Shown here: positions 1 through 7,599 of the stretch, piece by piece | How positions within the stretch are numbered: the first letter of the stretch is position 1 | Layout of the letters: each line of letters starts with the position of its first letter | Source of the DNA: Bacillus sp. OV166 | Lineage (GTDB): Bacteria > Bacillota > Bacilli > Bacillales > Cytobacillaceae | Direction of reading: 5' to 3' | Assembly (NCBI RefSeq): GCF_900177675.1 | Contig: NZ_FXWM01000001.1 | Coordinates: forward strand, 3,419,001 to 3,483,000 | Length of the DNA stretch: 64,000 nt | Position numbers and translations under genes: made by a program | The notes under the pieces: model-generated | What the model saw: only the letters and a program-made list of their open reading frames with translations | Told to the model about the DNA's origin: nothing | Database searches by the model: none

Positions 1-563
1 TGTTTCCCTTGTTCTAACTTCATTCCTATACCATAAGACATTTCATATGGTACATCTACTTCAATGCCATTTGGGACGAGCAGATCGACAGCTTTTTCGA
101 ATCCTTTAAAGTCAACAATCGCATAATAATGAATATCCAGACCGAAATTTTCTTTAATCGTTTGCCTTAGTAATTCAGGACCTCCAATCGAATAAGCAGC
201 ATTTAATTTTTGCTGTCCATGTTCTGGTACAGATACTAACATATCACGCATAAGAGAGATAAGTTTTATTTTATGGATTTGTGGATCATAGTGTGCAACC
301 ATTATCGTATCGGTTCGAGCTTGTTTTTCTCCCCGTGAGTCACTTCCTAATAAGAGAACATTGACTGCATCAAGTTTATTTTTCTCTCCTTGAAATATTT
401 GTTTTCCTTCAACTTTTTTAAGTGGTTGGTTGAGGGTTTTTATAGTCCCTTCTATGTACTGAAATATATGAAAAAGGCCAACCATAAAGATTCCTATTAG
501 AAGAAGTGTGCCAAACACTCTCCTCCATTTTACTCTTATTCTATGCTTTTTCGACTTTGTCAA
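1..563 (-). CDS. LCP (LytR-CpsA-Psr) family protein, 3' end off window
   Basis: The minus-strand reading frame runs off the left edge, so only about 187 N-terminal residues are visible. It starts with a basic stretch (TKSKKHRIRVKWRR) and one membrane segment (GTLLLIGIFMVGLFH). The LCP core follows, with the hallmark strings NVLLLGSDSR, RTDTIMVAHYDP and KLISLMRDMLV. LCP proteins attach teichoic acids or other anionic polymers to peptidoglycan at the outer face of the membrane, and the conserved Arg and Asp residues of the pyrophosphate-binding pocket are in these strings. I chose a TTG start at 563 because AGGTGG lies just upstream; there is no ATG in frame near the membrane segment. The exact paralogue (TagT/U/V or LytR-like) cannot be decided. 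Confidence 0.85.
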   Translation of the reverse strand, partial: MTKSKKHRIRVKWRRVFGTLLLIGIFMVGLFHIFQYIEGTIKTLNQPLKKVEGKQIFQGEKNKLDAVNVLLLGSDSRGEKQARTDTIMVAHYDPQIHKIKLISLMRDMLVSVPEHGQQKLNAAYSIGGPELLRQTIKENFGLDIHYYAIVDFKGFEKAVDLLVPNGIEVDVPYEMSYGIGMKLEQGK

Positions 564-814
564 ATTTTTGCACCACCTAAGCTGAATAATCATTAACTTC
601 GATATATTATTTAAATGGAATCTATTAGAATATTAATTTCTGATAAAGTAAAAATGAATAAGGGCTTCTAATCTATTAAAAATTCCTTAAAGTAGTGATT
701 ATCCCATAAATAGTTTTCACCTTTTTTAATATAAGGTTACATTTATCTGAATTTCTGATTACATTTTCATTTTTTACTGATACTTTCCAAGTGTTCTTAA
801 TATCATGGGGTATA

Positions 815-1067
815 AAAAGATGAACAATAAGATTGATTTAATTCTTATAACGTTCATTTCAAGAGCCATCCGTGTAATCATGATTGCCATCAGTATAAGT
901 ATTATTGGTCAGGAATTTGATTATGACGTAAATGGAATGGTGGCAGGACTTGGGTTAGGGGGGGGGGGGCATTTGCTTTAGCTGCAAAATAAGCGGTAGG
1001 AAATCTAATTGGTGGAATCGTGATTGTAACAGAAAAACCTTTTTCCATTGGAGATTGGATCTTAACT
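815..1067 (+). pseudogene. MscS-family mechanosensitive channel relic (frameshift at a G12 tract, stop codon, 3' truncation)
   Basis: A plus-strand frame from about 829 reads as the TM region of an MscS-like channel (ISRAIRVIMIAISISIIGQ, then GMVAGLGLGG). It meets a run of 12 G at 958-969. After it the channel homology continues in another frame as FALAAK, then an in-frame TAA, then AVGNLIGGIVIVTEKPFSIGDWI, the expected start of the beta domain. A tract of 10 or 13 G would restore frame across the run. The TAA replaces what is normally a charged codon after AAK. The reading stops near 1067, so the C-terminal two thirds of the cytoplasmic cage is gone. This is a dead gene unless the two defects are sequence errors. 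Confidence 0.75.
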
Positions 1068-1106
1068 TATTACAGCCAATGAAATGTACCATCCTTGACA
1101 TAGTTT

Positions 1107-1295
1107 TTACCACTGAATGACAAAAAGTGTACCAATGCTCATTCCAGGAATCAAAAACAACATAGGTAAAAAAACAGGACCGAATAGCATCCCGAATAAC
1201 TCTAAACTTGAGGAATAGATCAGCCCTACGGTTACAATATAAGCACTAAAGACAAACGGGAAGAAGGAATAGGTTGATTTCTTCAGATTTTCTAA
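1107..1295 (-). pseudogene. C-terminal relic of a membrane permease, probably GerAB-type
   Basis: An open stretch on the minus strand ends at TAA (1109-1107) and has a stop codon at its 5' side, so it is only a tail of about 60 residues. It reads NLENLKKSTYSFFPF, then two hydrophobic segments with FGPVFLPMLFLIPGMSIG. The pattern (basic loop, FxP, two TM helices, FGP before the last helix) resembles the end of the GerAB permease at 55819-56919. The neighbouring DUF3231 gene fits, since the other DUF3231 gene here also lies beside a ger operon. The family assignment is an inference from weak similarity. Confidence 0.4.
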
Positions 1296-1320
1296 ATTCG
1301 TCCTTCCCTAGACATTGCAT

Positions 1321-2331
1321 TCACTGCTTATTAGCTAACTGATCACGATCCGGTGCCTGTGGCGGTTGCTCTAACCAACCGTTATCAATCATTATATTGG
1401 CTCCATCTTCTGCATATTGTATAATTTCCGCCATTAATCGAGAATAAAGAGCTCCTAAATCGCGTCGTGCACTTGTCCCAAGACTAGCCCCATAATGGCT
1501 AACTCCTATCGAAACTAACGCTGTTACATGAAACATCATCAGTTTATCGGAAAATGGGGCAACCGTTGAATCTGTTGCTTCAGCATCCCATTTACTAGCT
1601 GGAGGCAAGTGATCCTCACTTAATACAGAGCCGAAAATTTCAATATGTTTGGCTGAAATGTCTCTTCCTCTTATCATAAAGTTACGAACCTCTTGAGACC
1701 TCGCCACTTGACTAAATCCCGTGACCAATGCTTCTCCTAATATATTTCGTATCATACTAAAATAGATATTCGCTATTTCAATTGCATTAAGAGGTCTACG
1801 CTTGCCAAACCAACCTGTTAAATAACTTTGTTTTTGAACGTATTGAACCTGTTTTGGTTTTGGAATATGCGGAGATCTCGTATGGTTTCCCTTTGATAAC
1901 AATACTTGTAAGGCTTGGTTAAATAGTTGAGTGTATTCAGTTAGACAGTTGGTGAAATATTGACTTTGGTCTGTTCGAGAAGAATTAGCTAGAGCCATCC
2001 CATATGATTCAATTCCGACTTTGGCCATGTTGTGAATGTATGTCAGAAAGAACGTATCCGTAAATAAAGGAGGGGCTTGTAAATTAAGATTCTCATTTTC
2101 GTTAAATCCATCCGGAATCGGAATTTGTTCTTCGTTAAATATAGTAGATATTTGTTGAACATGTGATTGAGATAACTGTAACGCAAATTCTAAAACGCTA
2201 CGAATTTCTGTATCTTGAACAGTGGCTAGAGCATATTTAACAACACAAATGATCATCGTATCATTTAGGTAAGCCGTCCAAAGATTTGCCATTTCTGCAG
2301 ATGTTAAATCAATATGATGTTTTGTTTCCAT
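1321..2331 (-). CDS. DUF3231 family protein (two-domain)
   Basis: A 336-residue protein with a good GGAGG site before the ATG. It appears to be two similar all-helical halves of about 160 residues, each starting with a pattern like LTxxExxNLWxxY / LNAIEIANIYFSMI. This is typical of DUF3231 proteins, a Bacillus family often annotated as DUF3231 or spore-associated. Histidine and Glu/Asp residues recur in the helices (HVQQ, HIEIF, SHYGASLG), so a ferritin-like fold is possible, but no catalytic role is known to me. It is a paralogue of the gene at 62571-63593, sharing the segment APFSDxLMMHxxxL. It sits upstream of a probable germination permease relic on the same strand. Confidence 0.8.
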   Translation of the reverse strand: METKHHIDLTSAEMANLWTAYLNDTMIICVVKYALATVQDTEIRSVLEFALQLSQSHVQQISTIFNEEQIPIPDGFNENENLNLQAPPLFTDTFFLTYIHNMAKVGIESYGMALANSSRTDQSQYFTNCLTEYTQLFNQALQVLLSKGNHTRSPHIPKPKQVQYVQKQSYLTGWFGKRRPLNAIEIANIYFSMIRNILGEALVTGFSQVARSQEVRNFMIRGRDISAKHIEIFGSVLSEDHLPPASKWDAEATDSTVAPFSDKLMMFHVTALVSIGVSHYGASLGTSARRDLGALYSRLMAEIIQYAEDGANIMIDNGWLEQPPQAPDRDQLANKQ

Positions 2332-2431
2332 GAATTTGTTTCCTCCAACTATTTATTCCCTAGCAATAATTTCTCCTGTGTTAAATTAATTATGTATAAT
2401 TGAGCTGACTAAAATTTTGAGCTTTCACTTC

Positions 2432-2464
2432 CTTGGAAGGATGAACAAGATCCGTCCTTTTTTC
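2432..2464 (+). terminator. Hairpin with T-run
   Basis: An inverted repeat with GGA-GGAT on one arm and ATCC-TCC on the other is followed by a T-rich run (TCCTTTTTT). It lies inside the 5' part of the open frame that continues into the [2Fe-2S] fragment, which supports that part being non-coding. Confidence 0.5.
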
Positions 2465-2483
2465 CATTTTATTCTTTTTATTT

Positions 2484-2743
2484 ATGGCGCCAAGAGATTT
2501 GATGATATTAAAAGAATGACACGCTGCGGCATGGGACCATGCCAGTCAAAAATATGCAATAGCCTGGTGGCCACTATCATTCATGAGAAAACAGGCATGC
2601 CTATTCATGAGATTCCACTGCCGCGTATGAGGATGCCGATAAGTCCAATTAAGCTTGAAACCCTTGCGACGAATAGTACCTCATTTTCCTTGGTGAAATC
2701 TGTTTTAGATGAGGTGGAGCTAGAGGATGGGAAGGTGAGATAA
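2484..2743 (+). pseudogene. 5'-truncated [2Fe-2S] (BFD-like) oxidase subunit
   Basis: The open frame extends up to 2417, but recognisable homology begins only at about 2484 with KRFDDIKRMTRCGMGPCQ, the second half of the BFD-like [2Fe-2S] domain found in small subunits of sarcosine/hydroxyproline-type dehydrogenases. The first CxC pair of the cluster is missing, leaving only C-x4-C, so a normal cluster is unlikely. The C-terminal tail (PISPIKLETLA) is typical of the family. Its stop codon abuts the ATG of the FAD oxidase at 2744, so the original operon order (2Fe-2S subunit, then FAD subunit) is preserved. Upstream sequence contains a terminator-like hairpin, so a deletion probably removed the front of the gene. 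Confidence 0.65.
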
Positions 2744-3829
2744 ATGGAAACTAGTTATGAAACGATCATTATCGGAGGAGGGGCCGTCGGAAGCAGCATC
2801 GCTTATCACCTTTCGGAACGAAAAAAGGAAGGAGTTCTGGTACTGGATCAAAAATTCCCTCTGTCGGGAACTTCAGGTTCCACACAAGCGTGGGTATGGG
2901 TTCATAATAAAACACCGTCTTGGTATGCAGAGTTTAATATGTACAGTGCCGAACTTTATCCTTATTTATCAAAAAAAATTGGGGATGTAGAATATAAACG
3001 GACTGGCGGACTTTCCCCATTTTTTAATGAAGCCGATCGTGAAAAAGCGTTACGGCTTGCGGAGTCCTACAAAAAAATTGGCATCAAAATTAAGGTTTTA
3101 TCCCGTGAGGAAGCCTTAGAAAAGGAACCATCGCTCAATCCGGAGGTTGCAGGCGCTACGTATAGTTCCATTGATGGCAATGTAAATCCTTTTCGGTTAG
3201 TCGATATGTATATGAGGGCGGCCAAGAAAAATGGAGTTCAATACTCTACTTATAATAAAGTAACGGAAATTAAAAAGCTTCCTGGGAAATTCATTGTTGT
3301 CTCACAAAAGGAAACGTTCGTTTGTAGGAATCTTATTCTTGCTGGCGGCACCTGGTCAAGAGAATTAGGAAAATTAGTAGATATCAACATTCCGATCAAC
3401 CAGTTAAGAGGGCAGATTCTTGTTACCGAACCCCTAAAACCATTTTTACATTATACCATCAGCGGGTTAAGACAGGCCTTTAATGGCGAGGTATTAATCG
3501 GTTATTCAATGGAAGAAGAAGGATTTAACAGAGCAACCACATTGGATGTTATTCAAGAAACGGCTAATATGGCTGTTCACTATGTTCCGCAATTAAAAAA
3601 AGCAAAGGTTGTTCGCGCTTTTTCAGGAATTCGAGCCATGCCGGAAGATGGTTTTCCCATTCTGGGGAATATCCCAGGTATTGAAAACCTTTATGTGGCA
3701 GCTACACATAGCGGCGTAACTCTATCGCCGCTAATAGGGACTCTTATGACTGAGTTAATTCTGGATGGTGAAACTACAATCCCAATTGATCGCTATTCCA
3801 TCAGCAGGTTTGATTTGGCCCTTAGATAA
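2744..3829 (+). CDS. FAD-dependent oxidoreductase, DadA/sarcosine-oxidase-beta type
   Basis: A 361-residue protein with an N-terminal dinucleotide-binding motif IIIGGGAVGSSIAYHL and the DAO-fold strings NPFRLVDMYMRAAKKNG, ILAGGTWS, INQLRGQILVTEP and FSGIRAMPEDGFPILG near the C-terminus. This architecture belongs to FAD amino-acid oxidases/dehydrogenases (D-amino acid, glycine, sarcosine or D-hydroxyproline). The preceding 2Fe-2S subunit relic points to the multi-subunit dehydrogenase type, but the partner is broken, so the enzyme may work alone or be on its way out. The ATG directly follows the stop codon of the fragment. Confidence 0.8.
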   Translation: METSYETIIIGGGAVGSSIAYHLSERKKEGVLVLDQKFPLSGTSGSTQAWVWVHNKTPSWYAEFNMYSAELYPYLSKKIGDVEYKRTGGLSPFFNEADREKALRLAESYKKIGIKIKVLSREEALEKEPSLNPEVAGATYSSIDGNVNPFRLVDMYMRAAKKNGVQYSTYNKVTEIKKLPGKFIVVSQKETFVCRNLILAGGTWSRELGKLVDINIPINQLRGQILVTEPLKPFLHYTISGLRQAFNGEVLIGYSMEEEGFNRATTLDVIQETANMAVHYVPQLKKAKVVRAFSGIRAMPEDGFPILGNIPGIENLYVAATHSGVTLSPLIGTLMTELILDGETTIPIDRYSISRFDLALR

Positions 3830-3886
3830 ATTAGTGTCATAATTTATATAATAAAAATTTATTAAACCCTTACAGGAGAGATTTGT

Positions 3887-4222
3887 ATGCCACATTTAAT
3901 CATTAGAGGAGTTTCAGTGGATCAGGTTAAAACGATTAGTACTTCGTTAGTACAAGATTTGGCGGATTTATGTGCATGTGGAACGGACAATTTTACCTTA
4001 GAAATTGTCCATTCTACCTATGTTTTTGATGGCAATGAAGTGCCGGGTTACCCATTAATTGAAGTAAAATGGTTCAATCGCGGTCAGGAAATTCAAGATC
4101 AATTTGCCAGCATTGTAACCAAACATATTCAAGCACTCGAATTTCCAGAAGTAGAAGTCGCTTTCAGCACATTTCAGGAGTCCGCTTATTATCTGAACGG
4201 AAAGAGTTTTGCCTCATCGTGA
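3887..4222 (+). CDS. DUF1904 family protein
   Basis: A 111-residue protein with ATG after AGGAGAGATTTGT. It begins MPHLIIRGVSVDQV and has GTDNFTLEIVHSTYVFDG and PLIEVKWFNRGQ, the pattern of DUF1904, a small alpha/beta family similar in size to tautomerase-like proteins. The function is unknown. It is 57 bp downstream of the FAD oxidase and is followed by a terminator, so it probably ends that transcription unit. Confidence 0.75.
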   Translation: MPHLIIRGVSVDQVKTISTSLVQDLADLCACGTDNFTLEIVHSTYVFDGNEVPGYPLIEVKWFNRGQEIQDQFASIVTKHIQALEFPEVEVAFSTFQESAYYLNGKSFASS

Positions 4223-4262
4223 CATAAAAGATTTTTATTTATTAGAAATAACTTTTAGTAAA

Positions 4263-4310
4263 AAAATGGCGTTCCTAAACTATTATCAGTTTGGGCACGC
4301 CATTTTTATA
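4263..4310 (+). terminator. Rho-independent terminator after the DUF1904 gene
   Basis: Arms AATGGCG...AAACT and AGTTT...CGCCATT form a long imperfect stem followed by TTTTTAT. It separates the oxidase/DUF1904 unit from the fumarylacetoacetase-family gene. Confidence 0.8.
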
Positions 4311-4457
4311 AAATAATTGAAATCAATTGGATCATCATGCTATTTTTTTAAAACATTACACCGGGTTTCTAGACAGAACCGCTGAGGCTGCCATCAAAAC
4401 GGAAGTGGCTCGAAAGAAGATTGAACTAGAATACACTGTTTGAGAGGGAGTATCGCA

Positions 4458-5237
4458 ATGAAATTTACTAGATTTACTAGAGGTTCGTCCGTTTACACAG
4501 GTGTGATGTCTGAAAACACGATACAAGAAATTAATGGAGATATTTTTGGCGATAATTGGGAGTATACAGGACAAATATTTTCTATAACAGATGTAACACT
4601 GCTGGCGCCTATAAAGCCAAACCAAATTATTGGAATTGGAGCAAACTATGTTTCTAAACTTGAAGACCGACCTTCAGAGCTTCCAGAAATTCCTATATTC
4701 TTTTTTAAACCAATATCCTCCGTTATTGGGCCTGAGGAAGATATCATCATTCCGGAAGGGATCGAAAAGGTGAAGTTCGAATCAGAGTTAGCTAATGTCA
4801 TTGGTAAGGAAGCTAAAAATGTTCCTGAATCAGAAGTGTCGGATTACGTATTCGGATACACGGTTGGAAACGATGTAACAGCTCCTCAATTTTTTCATCA
4901 GGATGGGCATTGGACCATTGGTAAGTCCTTTGATACCTTCACACCACTAGGGCCCGTTATTGAGACAGAATTAGATCCATTTGCTGTGAAGGTGGAAGCA
5001 AAACTAAATGGTGTGGAGAAGCAAAATAGTGCAACCGAGCTAATGATTATTCCGATCCGAAGAATGGTATCCTATCTGACAAAAGTGATGACACTTCAGC
5101 CGGGGGATGTCATCCTGACTGGTAGTCCGGTTGGAGCAGAGTTTGTCGGTGCTGGAGATACAATTGAATGTAAAATTAAAGAGATTGGGATATTAAGCAA
5201 TTCATTTGTATTGGCAACAGAGCAATTTAAATCTTAA
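4458..5237 (+). CDS. Fumarylacetoacetate hydrolase family protein
   Basis: A 259-residue protein. I chose ATG 4458 because GAGAGGGAG lies seven bases upstream; the in-frame TTG at 4440 lies inside that site. The C-terminal FAH fold is recognisable from PNQIIGIGANYVSK, PIFFFKPISSVIGPEEDI, the metal-site segment KVKFESELANVIGKEAKNV, VGNDVTAPQ, KSFDTFTPLGPVI and PGDVILTGSPVG. Members hydrolyse or decarboxylate beta-diketo acids or 2-oxo-acid ring-cleavage products with Mg2+. The short N-terminal domain (about 50 residues) is typical of monofunctional bacterial members. The substrate is not deducible, but an oxidase on either side suggests catabolism of an amino acid or amine. Confidence 0.85.
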   Translation: MKFTRFTRGSSVYTGVMSENTIQEINGDIFGDNWEYTGQIFSITDVTLLAPIKPNQIIGIGANYVSKLEDRPSELPEIPIFFFKPISSVIGPEEDIIIPEGIEKVKFESELANVIGKEAKNVPESEVSDYVFGYTVGNDVTAPQFFHQDGHWTIGKSFDTFTPLGPVIETELDPFAVKVEAKLNGVEKQNSATELMIIPIRRMVSYLTKVMTLQPGDVILTGSPVGAEFVGAGDTIECKIKEIGILSNSFVLATEQFKS

Positions 5238-5277
5238 GCACTAAATAAGTGAATATACATTAAAATTCCATAATAGG

Positions 5278-5313
5278 GCGCAATTCTGTAGCAAGAATTG
5301 CGCTCGTTCTTTA
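5278..5313 (+). terminator. Terminator after the FAH-family gene
   Basis: A perfect stem GCGCAATTCT / AGAATTGCGC with a six-base loop, followed by TCGTTCTTT. Confidence 0.8.
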
Positions 5314-5486
5314 TGTATTGGGTTATATTGTGGTAAAAGAGGTTGTAGTTGTTTTAATTAAATATTCTTATTGAACTGATAGGCAGATTTTTAAGATCAA
5401 CTTCAGTGATGCATATTATCCTCCCTAACCCCAAAATTCTGAACCTTAACGGATTGATTTGATTTCTCCCTATGCTGAATCTAACT

Positions 5487-5606
5487 TCATTCTCCTATAG
5501 ACTCTTTAGCTGCTAGTATTCCAGATTCAACGGCTATCAATCCCACCTTTTTGAGAGGTAATGTCAGTATGTCCAAGTTTAATAGATTTTTTGTCCTTCC
5601 ATGCAT
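5487..5606 (-). pseudogene. Possible small minus-strand relic, unassigned
   Basis: The 370-bp gap between the FAH terminator and the amine oxidase has no long frame. A 39-codon minus-strand stretch reads MHGRTKNLLNLDILTLPLK and then VGLIAVESGILAAKESIGE. This looks protein-like and may be the tail of a lost gene, but I do not recognise the family and see no ribosome binding site. Confidence 0.2.
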
Positions 5607-5681
5607 AATTCTACTTTCTAGTTGAATAAGATGGCAGTAAGCCATATTACGGTCTAATTAGAAGTGTAGAGGAGAAAAAAC

Positions 5682-7166
5682 ATGTTAAATTACGTATTTC
5701 CTAAGCTATCCTCTGATCAAATGATTTCAATCATCAGAAATGGACTTGAAAAAACCAAAACACCTAAGAAGATCATTATTATTGGCGCAGGTATGTCAGG
5801 ACTGGTCTCGGCCTCTTTACTTAAGCAAGCTGGACACAATGTTACAATCCTTGAAGCTAATGATAGGGTGGGAGGGAGGATCTATACGTTAAGAGGCGAT
5901 TTAAGGGATGGGCAATATCTTGAGGCTGGGGCAATGCGAATTCCTCATACTCATTTGTTGGCTTTGGAATATATAAAAAAATTCAAACTTCCGGTTAATA
6001 GGTTTCTCAATTCGACTCCTAATGACATTATCTATATTAAAGGAATCAAAACTCGTTTTAAGGTGTATGAACAGAACCCTGATATTTTGCGCTTTCCCGT
6101 GTACCCACAAGAAAAAGGTAAAACCGCTAAGGAGTTGCTTCAATTAGCAATAAAACCGGTGACAGATTTTATTGAACAAAACCCAAAGAGAAATTGGCCT
6201 TGGGTCATAAAAGAATTGGATAAATACTCGATGGACACTTATTTGAGATATAACCCGTTTGGAGTCACATTATCTCCGGGTGCCATCGAAATGATTAAAG
6301 TAATTCTTACACTGGAAGGACTTATGGAGCTTTCTTTCTTGGAACTGTTACGTGAACTGTTAATCCTATTTACCCCTGATATCACCTTTTATGAAATCAC
6401 GGGCGGTAACGATCAACTTCCTAAAGCATTTACGACTCAATTGAAAGAAGAAATATTTTACGGACAAAAAGTGAGGAAAATTGTGCAGCATGACAACCAA
6501 GTAACCATTTATTCTGTCCATAAAATCTTAGAGCCATTTCAAATCACCGGTGATCTTGCGATTGTGACCATTCCTTTTTCAGTGTTACAATTTGTGGAAA
6601 TCGAACCGCGAAATTCTTTTTCTGAAAACAAATGGAAGGCAATTCGGGAACTTAATTATGCGGGCTCTACGAAGACCGGCATCCAGTTTAAAAACAGGTT
6701 CTGGGAAAGGCAAGGTTTGTATGGTGGGCAAACGGTTACGGATCTCCCTATTAAATATATTCAATACCCGAGTTATGACCTCGGTACACAAGGATCGGGT
6801 GTTATTTTAGGGAGTTATACATGGGAGGATGATGCTGTACCTTGGGACAGTTTGGAAAATGATGATCGCTTGGAATATGTATTAAAAAACTTGGCAGCCA
6901 TTTATGGTAAACAGGTGTTTAGTGAGTTTCAAGCAGGAGTGAGCCACAGTTGGGTTCGATATCCGTATTCTGCTGGGGCATTTACGATGTTTAAACCCGA
7001 ACAGGTAAAAGAATTATCTCCTTATATTTCTACTCCCGAAGGAAGAGTTCATTTTGCTGGCGAACATGCCTCAACTACTCATGCTTGGATCCAAGGTGCA
7101 ATCGAGTCCGGAATACATGCTGCATTTGAAGTCAATGACTTACCAAGAACTTTAATTCAGGTTTAA
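5682..7166 (+). CDS. Flavin monoamine oxidase family protein (YobN-like)
   Basis: A 494-residue protein with ATG after AGAGGAGAAAAAAC. The N-terminus has the FAD motif KIIIIGAGMSGLVSASLL, followed about 20 residues later by LEANDRVGGRI, the signature of the amine oxidase/L-amino acid oxidase family. The C-terminus carries the second FAD-binding motif VHFAGEHASTTHAWIQGAIESG. Enzymes of this type oxidise primary amines or L-amino acids to the aldehyde or keto acid, ammonia and H2O2. There is no signal peptide, so it is cytoplasmic. It resembles the B. subtilis YobN class in length and motifs; the substrate is not known from sequence. Confidence 0.85.
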   Translation: MLNYVFPKLSSDQMISIIRNGLEKTKTPKKIIIIGAGMSGLVSASLLKQAGHNVTILEANDRVGGRIYTLRGDLRDGQYLEAGAMRIPHTHLLALEYIKKFKLPVNRFLNSTPNDIIYIKGIKTRFKVYEQNPDILRFPVYPQEKGKTAKELLQLAIKPVTDFIEQNPKRNWPWVIKELDKYSMDTYLRYNPFGVTLSPGAIEMIKVILTLEGLMELSFLELLRELLILFTPDITFYEITGGNDQLPKAFTTQLKEEIFYGQKVRKIVQHDNQVTIYSVHKILEPFQITGDLAIVTIPFSVLQFVEIEPRNSFSENKWKAIRELNYAGSTKTGIQFKNRFWERQGLYGGQTVTDLPIKYIQYPSYDLGTQGSGVILGSYTWEDDAVPWDSLENDDRLEYVLKNLAAIYGKQVFSEFQAGVSHSWVRYPYSAGAFTMFKPEQVKELSPYISTPEGRVHFAGEHASTTHAWIQGAIESGIHAAFEVNDLPRTLIQV

Positions 7167-7256
7167 TCAGCAAAAAAGGTAAGGTTTATTCAACAATACT
7201 AGCAAATAAAAAATGTGTGTTTATTCAATTAAAGGGCGCGTTTTTGGAAGATCATA

Positions 7257-7302
7257 AGTCTAATTCCCTGCTAAAAATACGGAGGGATTAGGCTTTTTTA
7301 TC
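7257..7302 (+). terminator. Terminator after the amine oxidase
   Basis: Arms AGTCTAATTCCC and GGGATTAGGCT (one mismatch) are followed by TTTTTTATC. Confidence 0.75.
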
Positions 7303-7379
7303 TTTCAAAGGAGAAGGAAACGTTTGTAGTGCGGAAAAAAGTCACACGACATCGTGGAACATGCGATAACGATTTTATG

Positions 7380-7530
7380 TAATTTAGAACACAGGGGCGG
7401 ACAATCTGCAGACATTAGCACGGGAGACGGCGCTTGGTGCGGATGTTAGTTTAGCAGATTGGTGGTTTTGGAACCAAATTCCTGTATTAGTTGAGGTTTT
7501 CTTTTTTAGCAGAGTAACTAAATTTGTTGT
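7380..7530 (+). pseudogene. Short relic of a membrane protein, possibly formate/nitrite transporter-like
   Basis: A plus-strand stretch reads [27 protein letters not shown] and then decays. The WxxFWNQIPV pattern recalls the segment of FNT channels that precedes the last helices. No start, no ribosome binding site and only about 30 recognisable residues are present. The family call is a guess from a short match. Confidence 0.2.
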
Positions 7531-7536
7531 TAAAAT

Positions 7537-7566
7537 TTATACTAAGTATTAATATATTTAGTATAA
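7537..7566. promoter_or_regulatory. Inverted repeat, candidate operator of the GntR/LacI-type regulator
   Basis: Perfect nine-base arms TTATACTAA and TTAGTATAA are separated by 12 AT-rich bases, 34 bp upstream of the regulator's coding frame. The half-site TTTAGTATA recurs at 8859-8867, upstream of the glycosidase operon. This suggests autoregulation and control of that operon by the same protein. Confidence 0.5.
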
Positions 7567-7599
7567 GAATAGAATAAATCGAGCTAAGGGTGAGCTGAG

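Noticed and set aside
4345..4443. Plus-strand stretch TGFLDRTAEAAIKTEVARKK before the FAH-family gene
   Set aside because: It reads like the tail of a lost gene but is only about 28 codons, and I could not tie it to a family.
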